Positions 14,970 through 22,938 of a stretch of 23,046 nt of DNA are shown here, piece by piece. Position numbers and translations under genes: made by a program. The first letter of the stretch is position 1. Every line of letters begins with the position of its first letter. Origin of the DNA: JALONO01 sp038209965 (GTDB taxonomy: Bacteria > Bacteroidota > Bacteroidia > Cytophagales > Thermoflexibacteraceae); NCBI GenBank assembly GCA_038209965.1, contig JBBQXF010000074.1, positions 1 through 23,046 on the forward strand, given 5' to 3'. Below the pieces are notes generated by a model, which was not told the DNA's origin, did no database searches, and saw only the letters and a program-made list of their open reading frames with translations.

Positions 14970-16109
14970 ATGAAAATCAGCGTAGCAACCCAAACCCTGT
15001 TTCTATTGGCCAGTTTGGGCTGGTTGGTGGTGGCCTGCGGGCCGGGCAGCGGGCCAGATCCCGAGGAAACACTCCAACCATACACTTTGGCCGTCCCGAA
15101 ACATTTCAGCGGCAATTTCCGGCTCCCAACCGATAACCCCATGACCGTACAGGGCGTGGAACTGGGCCGGATGCTGTTTTACGAAAAAAAGCTTTCGGGC
15201 GACAACACGCAAGCCTGCGCCTCCTGCCACCAACAGAAATTTGCGTTTACCGACGGTGGGAAGCGATTTAGTACGGGGATTGCCGGGCAAGTGGGCAACC
15301 GAAACACCATGTCGCTGGCCAATTTGCTGTGGGTCAACCGGTTTTTCTGGGATGGCCGCTCGTCCAGTTTGGAAGAGCAGGCCCTCATCCCGATCCAAGA
15401 CCCGATTGAGATGCACCAAAGCTTGGCCCAGTCCGTGGCCAAACTCCAAGCCACCGATCCTTACCCGGCCCGCTTCAAATTGGTGTTTGGCAGCGAGCGC
15501 ATCACTGCTGAAAATTTGGCCAAAGCCCTGGCCCAGTTTGAACGTACGCTCATTTCGGCCGACTCCCGCTATGATCGCTATCTGCTGGGCAACCGAGCGG
15601 CCCTCACTTCGCTCGAGTTGGAAGGACTGAACCTGTTTTTTACCCACCCCGACCCACTCAATGGGCTGCGCGGCGGCAACTGCGGCGACTGCCACCTGCA
15701 AGTGACCACGGCGGGCGATCCCAGCAACTGGCGCGGGTTCCACAACAATGGGCTGGACAACGACGGTGCCTTGAACGAAGGTTTGCAAAAAGTAACCGGC
15801 AATGCCTTTGACCGAGGCAAGTTTCGGGCCCCGCCCCTGCGCAATATTGCGCTCACTGCCCCCTATATGCACGATGGGCGTTTCAATTCACTGGCTCAGG
15901 TGCTTGATCACTACGATCAGCACATTCGCGACAGCCAAACATTGGATCCGTTGATTTTGGCGGCCAGCAACGATTATCCTGCCAGTACGCCAGTGAAGCT
16001 GTTCCTCACGCCCCGCGAGAAGCAAGCGATCTTGGCCTTCATGGAAACGTTGACCGACAGCACATTCACCAACGACCGCCGTTTTGGCAATCCTTTTGGG
16101 CAACGCTAA
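14970..16109 (+). CDS. Di-haem cytochrome c peroxidase family lipoprotein
   Basis: From ATG 14970 the protein has 379 residues; an earlier in-frame ATG at 14934 would add 12 residues ahead of the signal. The signal sequence ends in a lipobox (LVVAC, Cys23), so it is probably a lipoprotein of the periplasmic space. Two CxxCH haem c sites are present: CASCH (83-87) and CGDCH (238-242). Family segments include LGRMLFYEKKLSGDNTQ, NRNTMSLANLLWVNRFFWDGR, and APPLRNIALTAPYMHDGRF with Met300 in the place of the C-terminal haem ligand. Members reduce hydrogen peroxide using electrons from small cytochromes or, in MauG-like relatives, oxidise protein side chains. I cannot separate those roles from sequence. 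The DUF885 gene starts 17 bp downstream and is probably co-transcribed. Confidence 0.93.
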   Translation: MKISVATQTLFLLASLGWLVVACGPGSGPDPEETLQPYTLAVPKHFSGNFRLPTDNPMTVQGVELGRMLFYEKKLSGDNTQACASCHQQKFAFTDGGKRFSTGIAGQVGNRNTMSLANLLWVNRFFWDGRSSSLEEQALIPIQDPIEMHQSLAQSVAKLQATDPYPARFKLVFGSERITAENLAKALAQFERTLISADSRYDRYLLGNRAALTSLELEGLNLFFTHPDPLNGLRGGNCGDCHLQVTTAGDPSNWRGFHNNGLDNDGALNEGLQKVTGNAFDRGKFRAPPLRNIALTAPYMHDGRFNSLAQVLDHYDQHIRDSQTLDPLILAASNDYPASTPVKLFLTPREKQAILAFMETLTDSTFTNDRRFGNPFGQR

Positions 16110-16126
16110 GGAATCCCGACCAAAAA

Positions 16127-18010
16127 GTGAGTTCTTCTTTGCCCCGGCTTATCTTTGTGTTCCCAGAAACCGCCTTTACTTTGAACTCCCTTTTTTTCCG
16201 CCTCTTTTTGCTGATCCTGTTTGGCGGCATGGTCTGGGTGGTCAATATTACTTGGTACAAACCCTTTGATATTGACCACTTCTTCGAGCGGGTAACTTGG
16301 GAATACGGTCAAAGTCATCCCGAAACGTTCACCCGGATCAGACCCAGCGGGGTGTTTGGTTTCAACGGTTTCAGCCGGTACTTGGACGATCTGTCGGACG
16401 AAACCGCCCAGGCTGGCCAAGTTTGGGCGCAAAAGAACTTGGCCATGCTGCAAAGCTATCGGCCCGCCGACCAGACCGAGAGCCAACAAGCTTCGACCAA
16501 GGTTTTGACCTGGTATTTTGAAGAGGTGGAACTGGGCAAAAACTTTGACCGCTATGGCTATCCCCTCAACCCAATTGACGGGATCCACTTGGCCCTGCCC
16601 AATCTGATGCTGCGATTCCACCACATTCGGAACTTGCAAGATGCCGAAAGCTACCTGACGCGACTGGGCGGTTTTGAGAAAAAGATCGAGGATGCCTTCC
16701 GGATCATGGGCCTCAACAGCGAACAGCAAGGCGCGTGGCCCTGCGAACTAAAAGCCAAGGTACGCCAGCAAGTTGATGAGCTGGTGGCCGACCAAATAGT
16801 CGCCAGTGCCCTCGTCAATGATTTTCAGACCAAGATCGGGCAGATGGTCGGTGCCAAATCCATTACGCTGGAAGCACGGGAGGAGCTGATGGCCGAGGCC
16901 AATCTGGTGGTTTATCACTCCGTTTACCCGGCTTACCTCCGACTCGCCAAACGCTTGGATTCCCTGGAATGCCAACAAGGGGCCGCAGTCCGGGACAGCT
17001 TGACCCAACTGGGAACCGTGCCGCAGGATCCCTATTACAGCTATTTATTGCACTGGCACGCAGCCATCCCGGTGTCTATCCTCATTGACCCCGAAGCGAT
17101 CTTTGCCAAGGGTTTGCGGGACGTTGCTGGGTTGGAGGATTCGCTACAAAAAGTGGCTGGCCCACTTGAACACCGGGGCTTGCCACCGCTCGCTTGGCTC
17201 CGGGCCCAGGCCCGCCGCGTGGACCAGAGCTGTGCCGATAGCTTGATCCAAAAAGTGGTTTTTTTGGAAAAAAACTTGGTCGGCTTGTTTGAGACGGCCC
17301 AAGCCCTGCGGGTGAACGCCACCGATAAACAAGCCTTTGACTCGCTCGCTTGCCCCATGCCCGAGGCTTTCCCGCTCACGTTGGATCCCAAGGTAACCCA
17401 GCCCGCGACCTACGAACTGGTTTTCGGCCAACCGTCGGCCCGGCCCCAAGAATATTTGGCCAGGGCGGCCCAAGATATCTTTCCGGGCTATTTGTACCAG
17501 AAGCAAGTCCAAGTAGGGCTAAAACAACTCCCCACTTTTCGCCGCAACATTGAGTTTACGGCTTTTACCCAAGGTTGGCGGGCCTATGTTTTACAACTGT
17601 TGGCCGAAGAGGGTTTTTTTGACCAGCCGGAAGATCACTTGGGCCTTTTGCACCTGCAATTGGTACAGGCAAGCTGTTTGGTGGCCGACTTGGGCTTGCA
17701 TTCCCAACTATGGCCCCGGGGCCAAGCGTTTGGGTACCTCCAAGCCCACACCGCCCTGACCGATGATGAAATTAACTATTTGATTGACCGAATGCAGGTA
17801 TATCCCGCCGAAGCCACGGCTTGGCAAGGCGGGTTGGCAACCCTGCTCCACCTCCGCCAACAGGCCAAATTGGCTTTGGGGAGTGGGTTTGATCTGCGTG
17901 AGTTCCATGATGTAATCCTACAAACGGGCAACGTGCCCCTACCCGTGCTCTCCCAAGCAGTAGCCAACTACATTGCCCATGTAAAACGCGAAATGGCAGG
18001 CGGGAAATAG
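16127..18010 (+). CDS. DUF885 protein lacking the metal-binding motif
   Basis: This 627-residue protein starts at GTG 16127, the start that keeps the whole hydrophobic N-terminus (about 21-42, LFFRLFLLILFGGMVWVVNI), so it is membrane-anchored. Family landmarks of DUF885 are clear in the C-terminal third: FTQGWRAY (479-486), DLGLHSQLW (521-529), and GSGFDLREFHDVILQTGNVP (585-604) followed by LPVL. The usual HEAxPGHHxQ signature is replaced by QDIFPGYLYQ (449-458). Both zinc-type histidines and the glutamate are gone, while P-G and the final Q are kept. The usual EGWALY is QGWRAY. DUF885 members are putative metallopeptidases, so this one is probably catalytically dead or altered (inference). 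The frame is intact and well coded. It forms a tight pair with the upstream peroxidase. Confidence 0.87.
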   Translation: MSSSLPRLIFVFPETAFTLNSLFFRLFLLILFGGMVWVVNITWYKPFDIDHFFERVTWEYGQSHPETFTRIRPSGVFGFNGFSRYLDDLSDETAQAGQVWAQKNLAMLQSYRPADQTESQQASTKVLTWYFEEVELGKNFDRYGYPLNPIDGIHLALPNLMLRFHHIRNLQDAESYLTRLGGFEKKIEDAFRIMGLNSEQQGAWPCELKAKVRQQVDELVADQIVASALVNDFQTKIGQMVGAKSITLEAREELMAEANLVVYHSVYPAYLRLAKRLDSLECQQGAAVRDSLTQLGTVPQDPYYSYLLHWHAAIPVSILIDPEAIFAKGLRDVAGLEDSLQKVAGPLEHRGLPPLAWLRAQARRVDQSCADSLIQKVVFLEKNLVGLFETAQALRVNATDKQAFDSLACPMPEAFPLTLDPKVTQPATYELVFGQPSARPQEYLARAAQDIFPGYLYQKQVQVGLKQLPTFRRNIEFTAFTQGWRAYVLQLLAEEGFFDQPEDHLGLLHLQLVQASCLVADLGLHSQLWPRGQAFGYLQAHTALTDDEINYLIDRMQVYPAEATAWQGGLATLLHLRQQAKLALGSGFDLREFHDVILQTGNVPLPVLSQAVANYIAHVKREMAGGK

Positions 18011-18310
18011 TCTCGTATGGCTTTACCTTACTGGAAAGTGGTGGACATCTTTGTCAGATTGTGCCGAATTAAAGCTTTCAAGGTTCCACGCCGCAATTGT
18101 GTGAAGTGATGGAAATCTTTGCCAGATTGTGCCACCGGCCGGGTGGCTACTGGCGGAGGAGATACATTGGGTCTCTATACAAAACAGGACAAGATCTTTG
18201 GGCGGGGTGGTGGTGGTTGCTACACCTCAAGTCCGCCGCTTTTCTCTAAAAGGCAGACCGCCCGCCAAAAAATCTGGCAATGGGCTGTAAAAGTGCCCAA
18301 AGATCGCGGC
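18011..18310. other. 300-bp convergent gap with repeats, no gene
   Basis: No gene is supported between the DUF885 gene and the convergent two-TM gene. A 29-bp direct repeat is present (18037-18065 and 18105-18133, 26 of 29 identical, containing CAGATTGTGCC). A hairpin GCCACC-GGCCG-GGTGGC (18131-18147) could serve as a weak terminator. An 11-bp inverted repeat GATCTTTGGGC / GCCCAAAGATC (18193-18203, 18295-18305) frames the rest. TTGCCAGATT (18119-18128) also recurs inverted at 18271-18280. The region may be an eroded mobile fragment. Confidence 0.6.
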
Positions 18311-18772
18311 CTAAACGTGGAATTTTTCCAGCTCAACGGCCAGCCGCGCCAAGTCTTTTTGGCTCAACAATACGACGCTCACGGGAGGGTAGGGGAGCAC
18401 CCGCGCCGACTGCCGTACGTTCAGGCGCAGTTCGCGGGTGAGGCCATAGTTGTGGGTGACCAGTTCATAATTCTTGAAATCACTTTTTAGGATCTCGATC
18501 GTGCTGCGCTGCACCCGCATCAGGAACAGCGGGATCAAGTAGTAGTACTTGGCCACCAGTTTGCGATCACTGACTTCAAACGAGCAATAGGCCGGCTTGC
18601 TGATATAGACAGCACCCAACAGCAAAACAAGGTAAGCAGTCAAGCAGGATGCCCGCCATTGGAACGGCAAGGGGATCTGATCCCAGAAAACCAGCAACAA
18701 AACGGGCAGGCCAAAAGCAATGCCCATTGCCAAATTGAACCAGCGTACCCGCGAAAGATTATGAATGGTCAT
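18311..18772 (-). CDS. Small two-TM membrane protein, PH-like tail
   Basis: The protein has 153 residues. Two hydrophobic helices are near the N-terminus (LAMGIAFGLPVLLLVFW, about 14-30, and LTAYLVLLLGAVYI, about 44-57). A beta-rich cytoplasmic tail follows (SFEVSDRKLVAKYYYLIPLF ... RSTIEILKSDFKNYELVTHN ... PPVSVVLLSQKDL). The pattern of two helices followed by a short beta domain resembles bacterial PH-like membrane proteins, but I do not recognise a specific family, so that label is inference. The gene stands alone, convergent to DUF885 and divergent from the barrel gene. The start ATG (18772) has no visible Shine-Dalgarno site. Confidence 0.75.
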   Translation of the reverse strand: MTIHNLSRVRWFNLAMGIAFGLPVLLLVFWDQIPLPFQWRASCLTAYLVLLLGAVYISKPAYCSFEVSDRKLVAKYYYLIPLFLMRVQRSTIEILKSDFKNYELVTHNYGLTRELRLNVRQSARVLPYPPVSVVLLSQKDLARLAVELEKFHV

Positions 18773-18913
18773 GGCATGTCAAGGTTGGTAAAAACTGGTC
18801 AAAGATAGTGCTTGGCCCCCACTGTTACGTTCGAGAATGCACGACCGACTCTTCATTAACGAAAAAGGGAGGTTGTTGGCCCATTTACCACCAGTCTATT
18901 TTAGGGCAAAACT

Positions 18914-18921
18914 TACTTTTG
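18914..18921 (+). promoter_or_regulatory. Bacteroidota-type -7 box for the barrel-lipoprotein operon
   Basis: TACTTTTG matches TAnnTTTG exactly, 84 bp before the ATG at 19005. A TTTA at 18883-18886 is the nearest candidate for the -33 element. Confidence 0.4.
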
Positions 18922-19004
18922 TTAGGTCGAGGGCCAAATTGCTATTTGGGGCAACCGAATAAATTCCCTATCTTCAACCTCCGGATCACCTAATTTTTTT
19001 GGCA

Positions 19005-20225
19005 ATGAACCCCAAACATGGATGTTTAACCGTCTTATTGGTCTTTACTTTGGCGGGGGCTTGCCTTGCCCAATCGAACGGGATCATGGAAGGCGCAACG
19101 AGCCGGCAAAAGATCAACACTGCCTTCCGGGAGTTGTTGGGCCAAATGCAGGTCTTTTATGATCAGGGCAATCTGGATAGCGTGGCCCACTTGTATGAGG
19201 CCCAATGCTTATTGATGATCATTGGCCCACGTGGCGAACGCACCGAGACCCCCTTGTTCCGCAGAGCCAAGGGCGAGATCCGGGCCGAGATCTACAGTGT
19301 CGCGGCCCGCGCCTACTTGGCCCTCGATCGCCCCAAAGAGGCTGATCCATTGATCCGTACCCTTTTTGCGCTGCGCTTCGACGAACCGTTTGACGATTAT
19401 TGGCTCAGCGTGCGCAATGCCAAGCAATACACCTACTACACTTCCCCGCGCTGGCAAGTCGGGGCCAGGGGCGGGCTCAATGCCACCTCAGCGGCCCCGT
19501 TCAATCGGTTCTCGATTTTTGACATTGGTGGGGGCAGTACCGACAAGCAATACCTGCCCATCAGCGAATTCTTGCGCGATGCCCGCTTTGTCGGTCAACA
19601 GTTTGCCTTTTCGGTGGAATACGCGCTGAGCAAAAACATATCGGTCAACACCCAATTGGCTTGGTTGGCGATGCGGTACGCGTATATCGATTATTTCCAG
19701 TGGGTAAATATTCAGGCAGGCACTGTCCAGTCGCTCGATATTGACAACGAACACTTTTCCCGGCACAATTTTTTGAATTTCCCCTTGTTGGTCAAATATC
19801 GGGTGGTCAAGTACCGTTGGCAGCCGTTTGTTCAAGCAGGGGCATTTTACAGCAACTTGGTTTCGGCCACCCGTACCCTCAATTCCATCGAGTTCCCTGC
19901 GGTGAAAGCCGGCAACCAGCCCGCCATTCCCCTTTTTGGGCAAGAGCAAGACACCGACAAAAACCTGGAAAGCCGCATCGTCCGGGGCAATTTTGGGCTC
20001 ATTGCGGGCGGGGGCATCACGTATGCACTGGGTCCGTTCCGGCTGGGTGCGAGCCTCAGCTATTTTTATGGCCTGAACAACATCACCCGCCGGGAGAACC
20101 GCTTTGCTGACCCCGAGCTCACGTTTGGTTTTCACGACGTGCCCGATGATCTGCGCCTCCACAATTGGGAGCTTTCATTCTCCATCCACCTGCCCATCAA
20201 TTATAAAGCTTACAAAAACCAATGA
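19005..20225 (+). CDS. Outer-membrane beta-barrel protein with helical N-terminal domain
   Basis: From ATG 19005 the protein has 406 residues; a TTG two codons earlier is less likely. The signal peptide is MNPKHGCLTVLLVFTLAGAC-LAQ. Residues about 28-140 form a helical, TPR-like domain (EIYSVAARAYLALDRPKEADPLIRTLF ... DEPFDDYWLSVRNAK). From about 150 the chain is a porin-like barrel with alternating aromatic strands: WQVGARGGLNAT, FAFSVEYALSKNISVNTQLAW, RWQPFVQAGAFYSNLV, GLIAGGGITYALGPFRLGAS, and a last strand NWELSFSIHLPINY. A helical repeat plus a small barrel occurs in Bacteroidota outer-membrane proteins, but I cannot name the function. Its stop overlaps the start of the lipoprotein gene (ATGA, 20222-20225), so the two are translated together and may form a surface complex (inference). 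Confidence 0.82.
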   Translation: MNPKHGCLTVLLVFTLAGACLAQSNGIMEGATSRQKINTAFRELLGQMQVFYDQGNLDSVAHLYEAQCLLMIIGPRGERTETPLFRRAKGEIRAEIYSVAARAYLALDRPKEADPLIRTLFALRFDEPFDDYWLSVRNAKQYTYYTSPRWQVGARGGLNATSAAPFNRFSIFDIGGGSTDKQYLPISEFLRDARFVGQQFAFSVEYALSKNISVNTQLAWLAMRYAYIDYFQWVNIQAGTVQSLDIDNEHFSRHNFLNFPLLVKYRVVKYRWQPFVQAGAFYSNLVSATRTLNSIEFPAVKAGNQPAIPLFGQEQDTDKNLESRIVRGNFGLIAGGGITYALGPFRLGASLSYFYGLNNITRRENRFADPELTFGFHDVPDDLRLHNWELSFSIHLPINYKAYKNQ

Positions 20226-21517
20226 ACCGATCCGCAAAAAGTCAACGTTTGATTGCTTGGCTAGGCTTATGGCTGCGAGCAATGGTGTTGTCCGCCCTTG
20301 GGCTGGCATTGGCCACCTGTGGCTTGCAAAACCGAGAGGTGCCACCCGAAGATCGGTTCACCAAAATCTACAACAATCCCTCGTTTGACAACATCACGGC
20401 CATTGATTTTAAACAAACCAATGACGGGGGCTATGTCATTTTGGGCTCCATCAGCCGGGAAGGCAGCAATGACCTGCGCATTCCCTACCTGCTCAAAGTG
20501 GGGCCAACCGGGGAGACCGAATGGGATTCCAACCTGATACCCGAATTTGCCAACTACACCAGCCCAGTGGCCAAACTAAAAGTGGAAGGGACGGACTACA
20601 CCTTCTTTTGTGCCCGACAGGGGCAGCTAGTGCTGGTGCGGGTGCGGGAGACGAACCGCCGCCCCGAGGTGATCCGCACGCTGGTATCGGCCAATGCCCG
20701 CCCCTACTACGCTGAAACGCTACCCGAGGGCGGGTTCTTGATCTTGGCCAACCAACCCAACTGCCAATCGGCCGGCCCGGGCACCCAACTCATCAAGACC
20801 GACGCAGCCCTAAACCCCAGCTTTGACCAGTGCTATCCGGGAATCTCGCTCAGCAGTCCTTTGTTCAACCAGACTTCCGATGAATTTGCCTACGCGGGTT
20901 CATTTACGCTCAATGGCCGCCAAGTATTTTATTTCAACGCGTGGTACCGCAACGACCTGTCCCTGCTGTTTATCGATGCCACCAGTGGCGCAGTGATCAA
21001 AGAATATACACTGGCCGATCCCGTCTCGCAAGCCAAAACGCTGTTTTCCGGGCTGGAACCGCTGGGTGGCAACCGTTTTGCCTCGGCCTTCGCCAATGGC
21101 GCCACGGTTTTTCTCAATGCACAAGCCAGCTTGCTCAACGCCGATCCGGCCCAAGACACCCGACTGGGGGCACTGGGTGCTCCCTTTCATGAACTCCGGC
21201 CCGAAAAGCGCGTCCATATCCGGCGCATCCAAGCGGCTGGGCGCGAAGTGGTGGCCATGGCGGCCTCGGCCCGCAACAACCAAATCGCCCTTTTCCTGTT
21301 CCAGCCGGGCACCAATAACTTGCGGGGCCGCGCTTATTTTGGCAGCACCAACCCCTACGTGCCCAATGGGCTGATCCAGACTGCCGATGGCGGGCTGGCC
21401 ATTATCGGGACCACCACCGTGGCCAGCCGCTTTGCGCGGATAGTGCTCATCAAGCTTTCGGCCACCGATTTGGCCAACTTGGCCAACCAATGCCAAGCCC
21501 TCGGCCTGTGCAACTGA
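20222..21517 (+). CDS. Lipoprotein with beta-propeller-like DGG repeats
   Basis: The protein has 431 residues. The signal segment (LIAWLGLWLRAMVLSALGLA) ends in a lipobox ALATC with Cys33, indicating a lipoprotein. The body is beta-rich. It begins with KQTNDGGYVILGS (about 64-76) and ends with a similar unit, QTADGGLAIIGTTTV, followed by LIKLSATD; weaker copies lie between. This T-x-DGG-y-x-h-x-G pattern is typical of bacterial blade-like repeats in secreted proteins, so a propeller fold is likely (inference). Extra cysteines sit near the middle (PNCQSAG, DQCYPG) and at the C-terminus (NQCQALGLCN), and could form disulfides. The start overlaps the stop of the barrel gene by ATGA, so the pair is translationally coupled. 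No enzymatic motif is visible. Confidence 0.82.
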   Translation: MNRSAKSQRLIAWLGLWLRAMVLSALGLALATCGLQNREVPPEDRFTKIYNNPSFDNITAIDFKQTNDGGYVILGSISREGSNDLRIPYLLKVGPTGETEWDSNLIPEFANYTSPVAKLKVEGTDYTFFCARQGQLVLVRVRETNRRPEVIRTLVSANARPYYAETLPEGGFLILANQPNCQSAGPGTQLIKTDAALNPSFDQCYPGISLSSPLFNQTSDEFAYAGSFTLNGRQVFYFNAWYRNDLSLLFIDATSGAVIKEYTLADPVSQAKTLFSGLEPLGGNRFASAFANGATVFLNAQASLLNADPAQDTRLGALGAPFHELRPEKRVHIRRIQAAGREVVAMAASARNNQIALFLFQPGTNNLRGRAYFGSTNPYVPNGLIQTADGGLAIIGTTTVASRFARIVLIKLSATDLANLANQCQALGLCN

Positions 21518-21555
21518 GCAAACTGACAAACGGCTGTTTGGGGGTGGAATAGGCT

Positions 21556-21585
21556 CACTTGGTAGGAAACAACGGTTCCCAAGTG
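21556..21585. terminator. Hairpin between convergent genes
   Basis: CACTTGG (21556-21562) and CCAAGTG (21579-21585) are perfect complements, and GAA/TTC pairs lengthen the stem inside. It lies between the ends of the lipoprotein gene and the DUF2911 gene. There is no T-tract, so function as a terminator is tentative. A smaller stem CAAAC-GGCT-GTTTG (21527-21540) precedes it. Confidence 0.4.
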
Positions 21586-21628
21586 TCAACAGCTCGGACG
21601 GAAAACCCGCTCGATCAACTCGGTAGAT

Positions 21629-22321
21629 TTATTGGGCAACTTGGAACGTGAGGGAAACCTTTATTTTCCCCCAACTCATGCCGAGTGCCCCTTCAACGTC
21701 CGATTTTTTCACGAAGTCGTAGGTCAACCGGAAAACTTCCTGCTTTAGTATTTCGGGCTTTACTTTTACCCGGACTACGTCTTCCTTTTCGGTATAATCG
21801 TCGGCCAAATGTTGATCGGCATTTTTGTTCAGGATCAAGATCCATTCGTCGGCCGTGGGAACAGTAAAAAAGCCGTAGGTGCCAGCGGCAATCCTCTGGC
21901 CAGCGATCAGTATATCCTTGTCAAAAACAACTGTGGTGGCCGTGTGCGCGCCCGTGACCCAGACTTGATCGTACGCCACAAGGCCATTCCAAATAGTGCG
22001 CCCCCGCCTCCCTGGCGAACCATAATTGACCCTTGCCCCCAAATTACCGATAGTGGCAACTGCTTCACGCCTTGCGCTGGTTTTTAGGGTGTCCTTGCCA
22101 ATCAGCCCTTGGTTCACACTGTCGGCATACCCAACAAACTCGAGGGTCCGCTGATTCTTCCCGTTGTCTTCTGTTTTGGCCATTTGCTGGGCCGGGCTGT
22201 TGGCCGCTGCGGAATCTTTTTTTGCCCCATCTTCATTACTGGCTGGTCGGTTGCCGCCACAAGAAACGAGCATCAAAACCGCAACACAGTCGGCAATATT
22301 TTTCAGAATCACTTTTTTCAT
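21629..22321 (-). CDS. DUF2911 lipoprotein
   Basis: The protein has 230 residues from ATG 22321. That start puts a lipoprotein signal at the front (KKVILKNIADCVAVLMLVSC, lipobox LVSC, Cys21); an ATG ten codons upstream would spoil it. A low-complexity linker rich in Asn, Ala and Lys (22-58) leads to a DUF2911 domain (about 85-228). Its motifs are variants of the family pattern: YGSPGRRGRTIW (100-111), VWVTGAHTAT (120-129) and GTYGFFTVP (147-155). Function is unknown. It is a paralogue of the protein encoded at 12797-13651 but lacks the TPR tail and is lipid-anchored. It is convergent to the lipoprotein gene at 20222-21517 and follows the frameshifted DUF4440 gene on the same strand by 140 bp. 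Confidence 0.9.
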   Translation of the reverse strand: MKKVILKNIADCVAVLMLVSCGGNRPASNEDGAKKDSAAANSPAQQMAKTEDNGKNQRTLEFVGYADSVNQGLIGKDTLKTSARREAVATIGNLGARVNYGSPGRRGRTIWNGLVAYDQVWVTGAHTATTVVFDKDILIAGQRIAAGTYGFFTVPTADEWILILNKNADQHLADDYTEKEDVVRVKVKPEILKQEVFRLTYDFVKKSDVEGALGMSWGKIKVSLTFQVAQ

Positions 22322-22408
22322 AATGGAATAAAATTTTGGGTGCATTAGCAATGATTACCTGTTTTGGCAGAGCATTTATTCAGACCAGTGCCGAGCCAAT
22401 TTCGGTGG

Positions 22409-22416
22409 CAAAGATA
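22409..22416 (-). promoter_or_regulatory. Bacteroidota-type -7 box for the DUF2911 lipoprotein gene
   Basis: On the minus strand TATCTTTG matches TAnnTTTG exactly, 88 bp before the ATG at 22321. It lies between the DUF4440 stop and the DUF2911 start, so the DUF2911 gene may have its own promoter. Confidence 0.4.
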
Positions 22417-22461
22417 TAGAGGTCCTTCAAATTATTTTGCCAGAAGTTGTGGGATGTCCTA

Positions 22462-22894
22462 CTACTTTTCCAATTTGGTGGTTTGCCACGTAAGCACTTG
22501 CCACTGCTTTTTCCTTTTCTGGTACACACAAGTGAACAAAGCCCTTACTGGGATGATTATTTCGTCACTGGCGATGGACTCAAATTGTAAAATCCCGTTG
22601 GTGATGGCAATATCGCCATAAATGCGGGCCGACGATTTTTCAACAAACATGGTTTTGCACCTCGCTTTTTTTCCGCCAAGTGTTGGATATAGGTGTGCTT
22701 ATCGTCCTTTTTGCCACTTGAATGGATCCAGACTACTTCATCGGCCAGCATTTGTTGGAGTTTTTCGGCATTGGCCACTAATGTGGCGTTCACTCTTTCC
22801 CGCTCGAAAGCCAATATTTTCCCCGCTTTTTTCGGCTGGGCAATGACATTTGAAAAGGAGCAAATCAAAAACAGAACTAGTAATTTTTTTGCAT
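22462..22894 (-). pseudogene. DUF4440/SnoaL-like secreted protein, interrupted by two -1 frameshifts
   Basis: Three segments in different frames join into one coherent 144-residue protein. The first begins at ATG 22894, whose frame stops after five codons. Shifting -1 at the seven-A tract 22884-22890 joins it to the main frame and yields a signal peptide (MQKKLLVLFLICSFSNVIA). A second -1 shift at the seven-A tract 22666-22672 joins HLAEKK to ARCKTMFVEKS. The restored chain has the NTF2-like DUF4440 pattern: MLADEVVWIHSSGKKDDKHTYIQHLA, ARIYGDIAITNGILQF and FTCVYQKRKKQWQVLTWQTT. DUF4440 domains fold as cone-shaped cavities, some of them enzymes. The gene is either decayed, dependent on slippage, or affected by two base-call errors. 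Intact genes in this window read through seven- and eight-base A/T tracts in frame, which argues against systematic miscalling. Confidence 0.8.
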
Positions 22895-22938
22895 AGCTAC
22901 TAAAAAATAAAGGTAACTGTTTAGGTAGGTAAAGTATT

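Noticed and set aside
15003..15872. 289-codon minus-strand frame opposite the peroxidase gene
   Set aside because: The plus strand has two CxxCH haem sites and a lipobox in one frame. The antisense frame has none.
18119..18490. Plus-strand frame starting in the repeat-rich gap
   Set aside because: Half of it is antisense to the two-TM gene and the rest is compositionally odd with no motif.
22462..22894. Simple systematic homopolymer miscalling as the sole explanation
   Set aside because: Not excluded, but the histidine kinase and DUF885 genes keep frame through seven- and eight-base A/T runs, so a general under-call is not evident.
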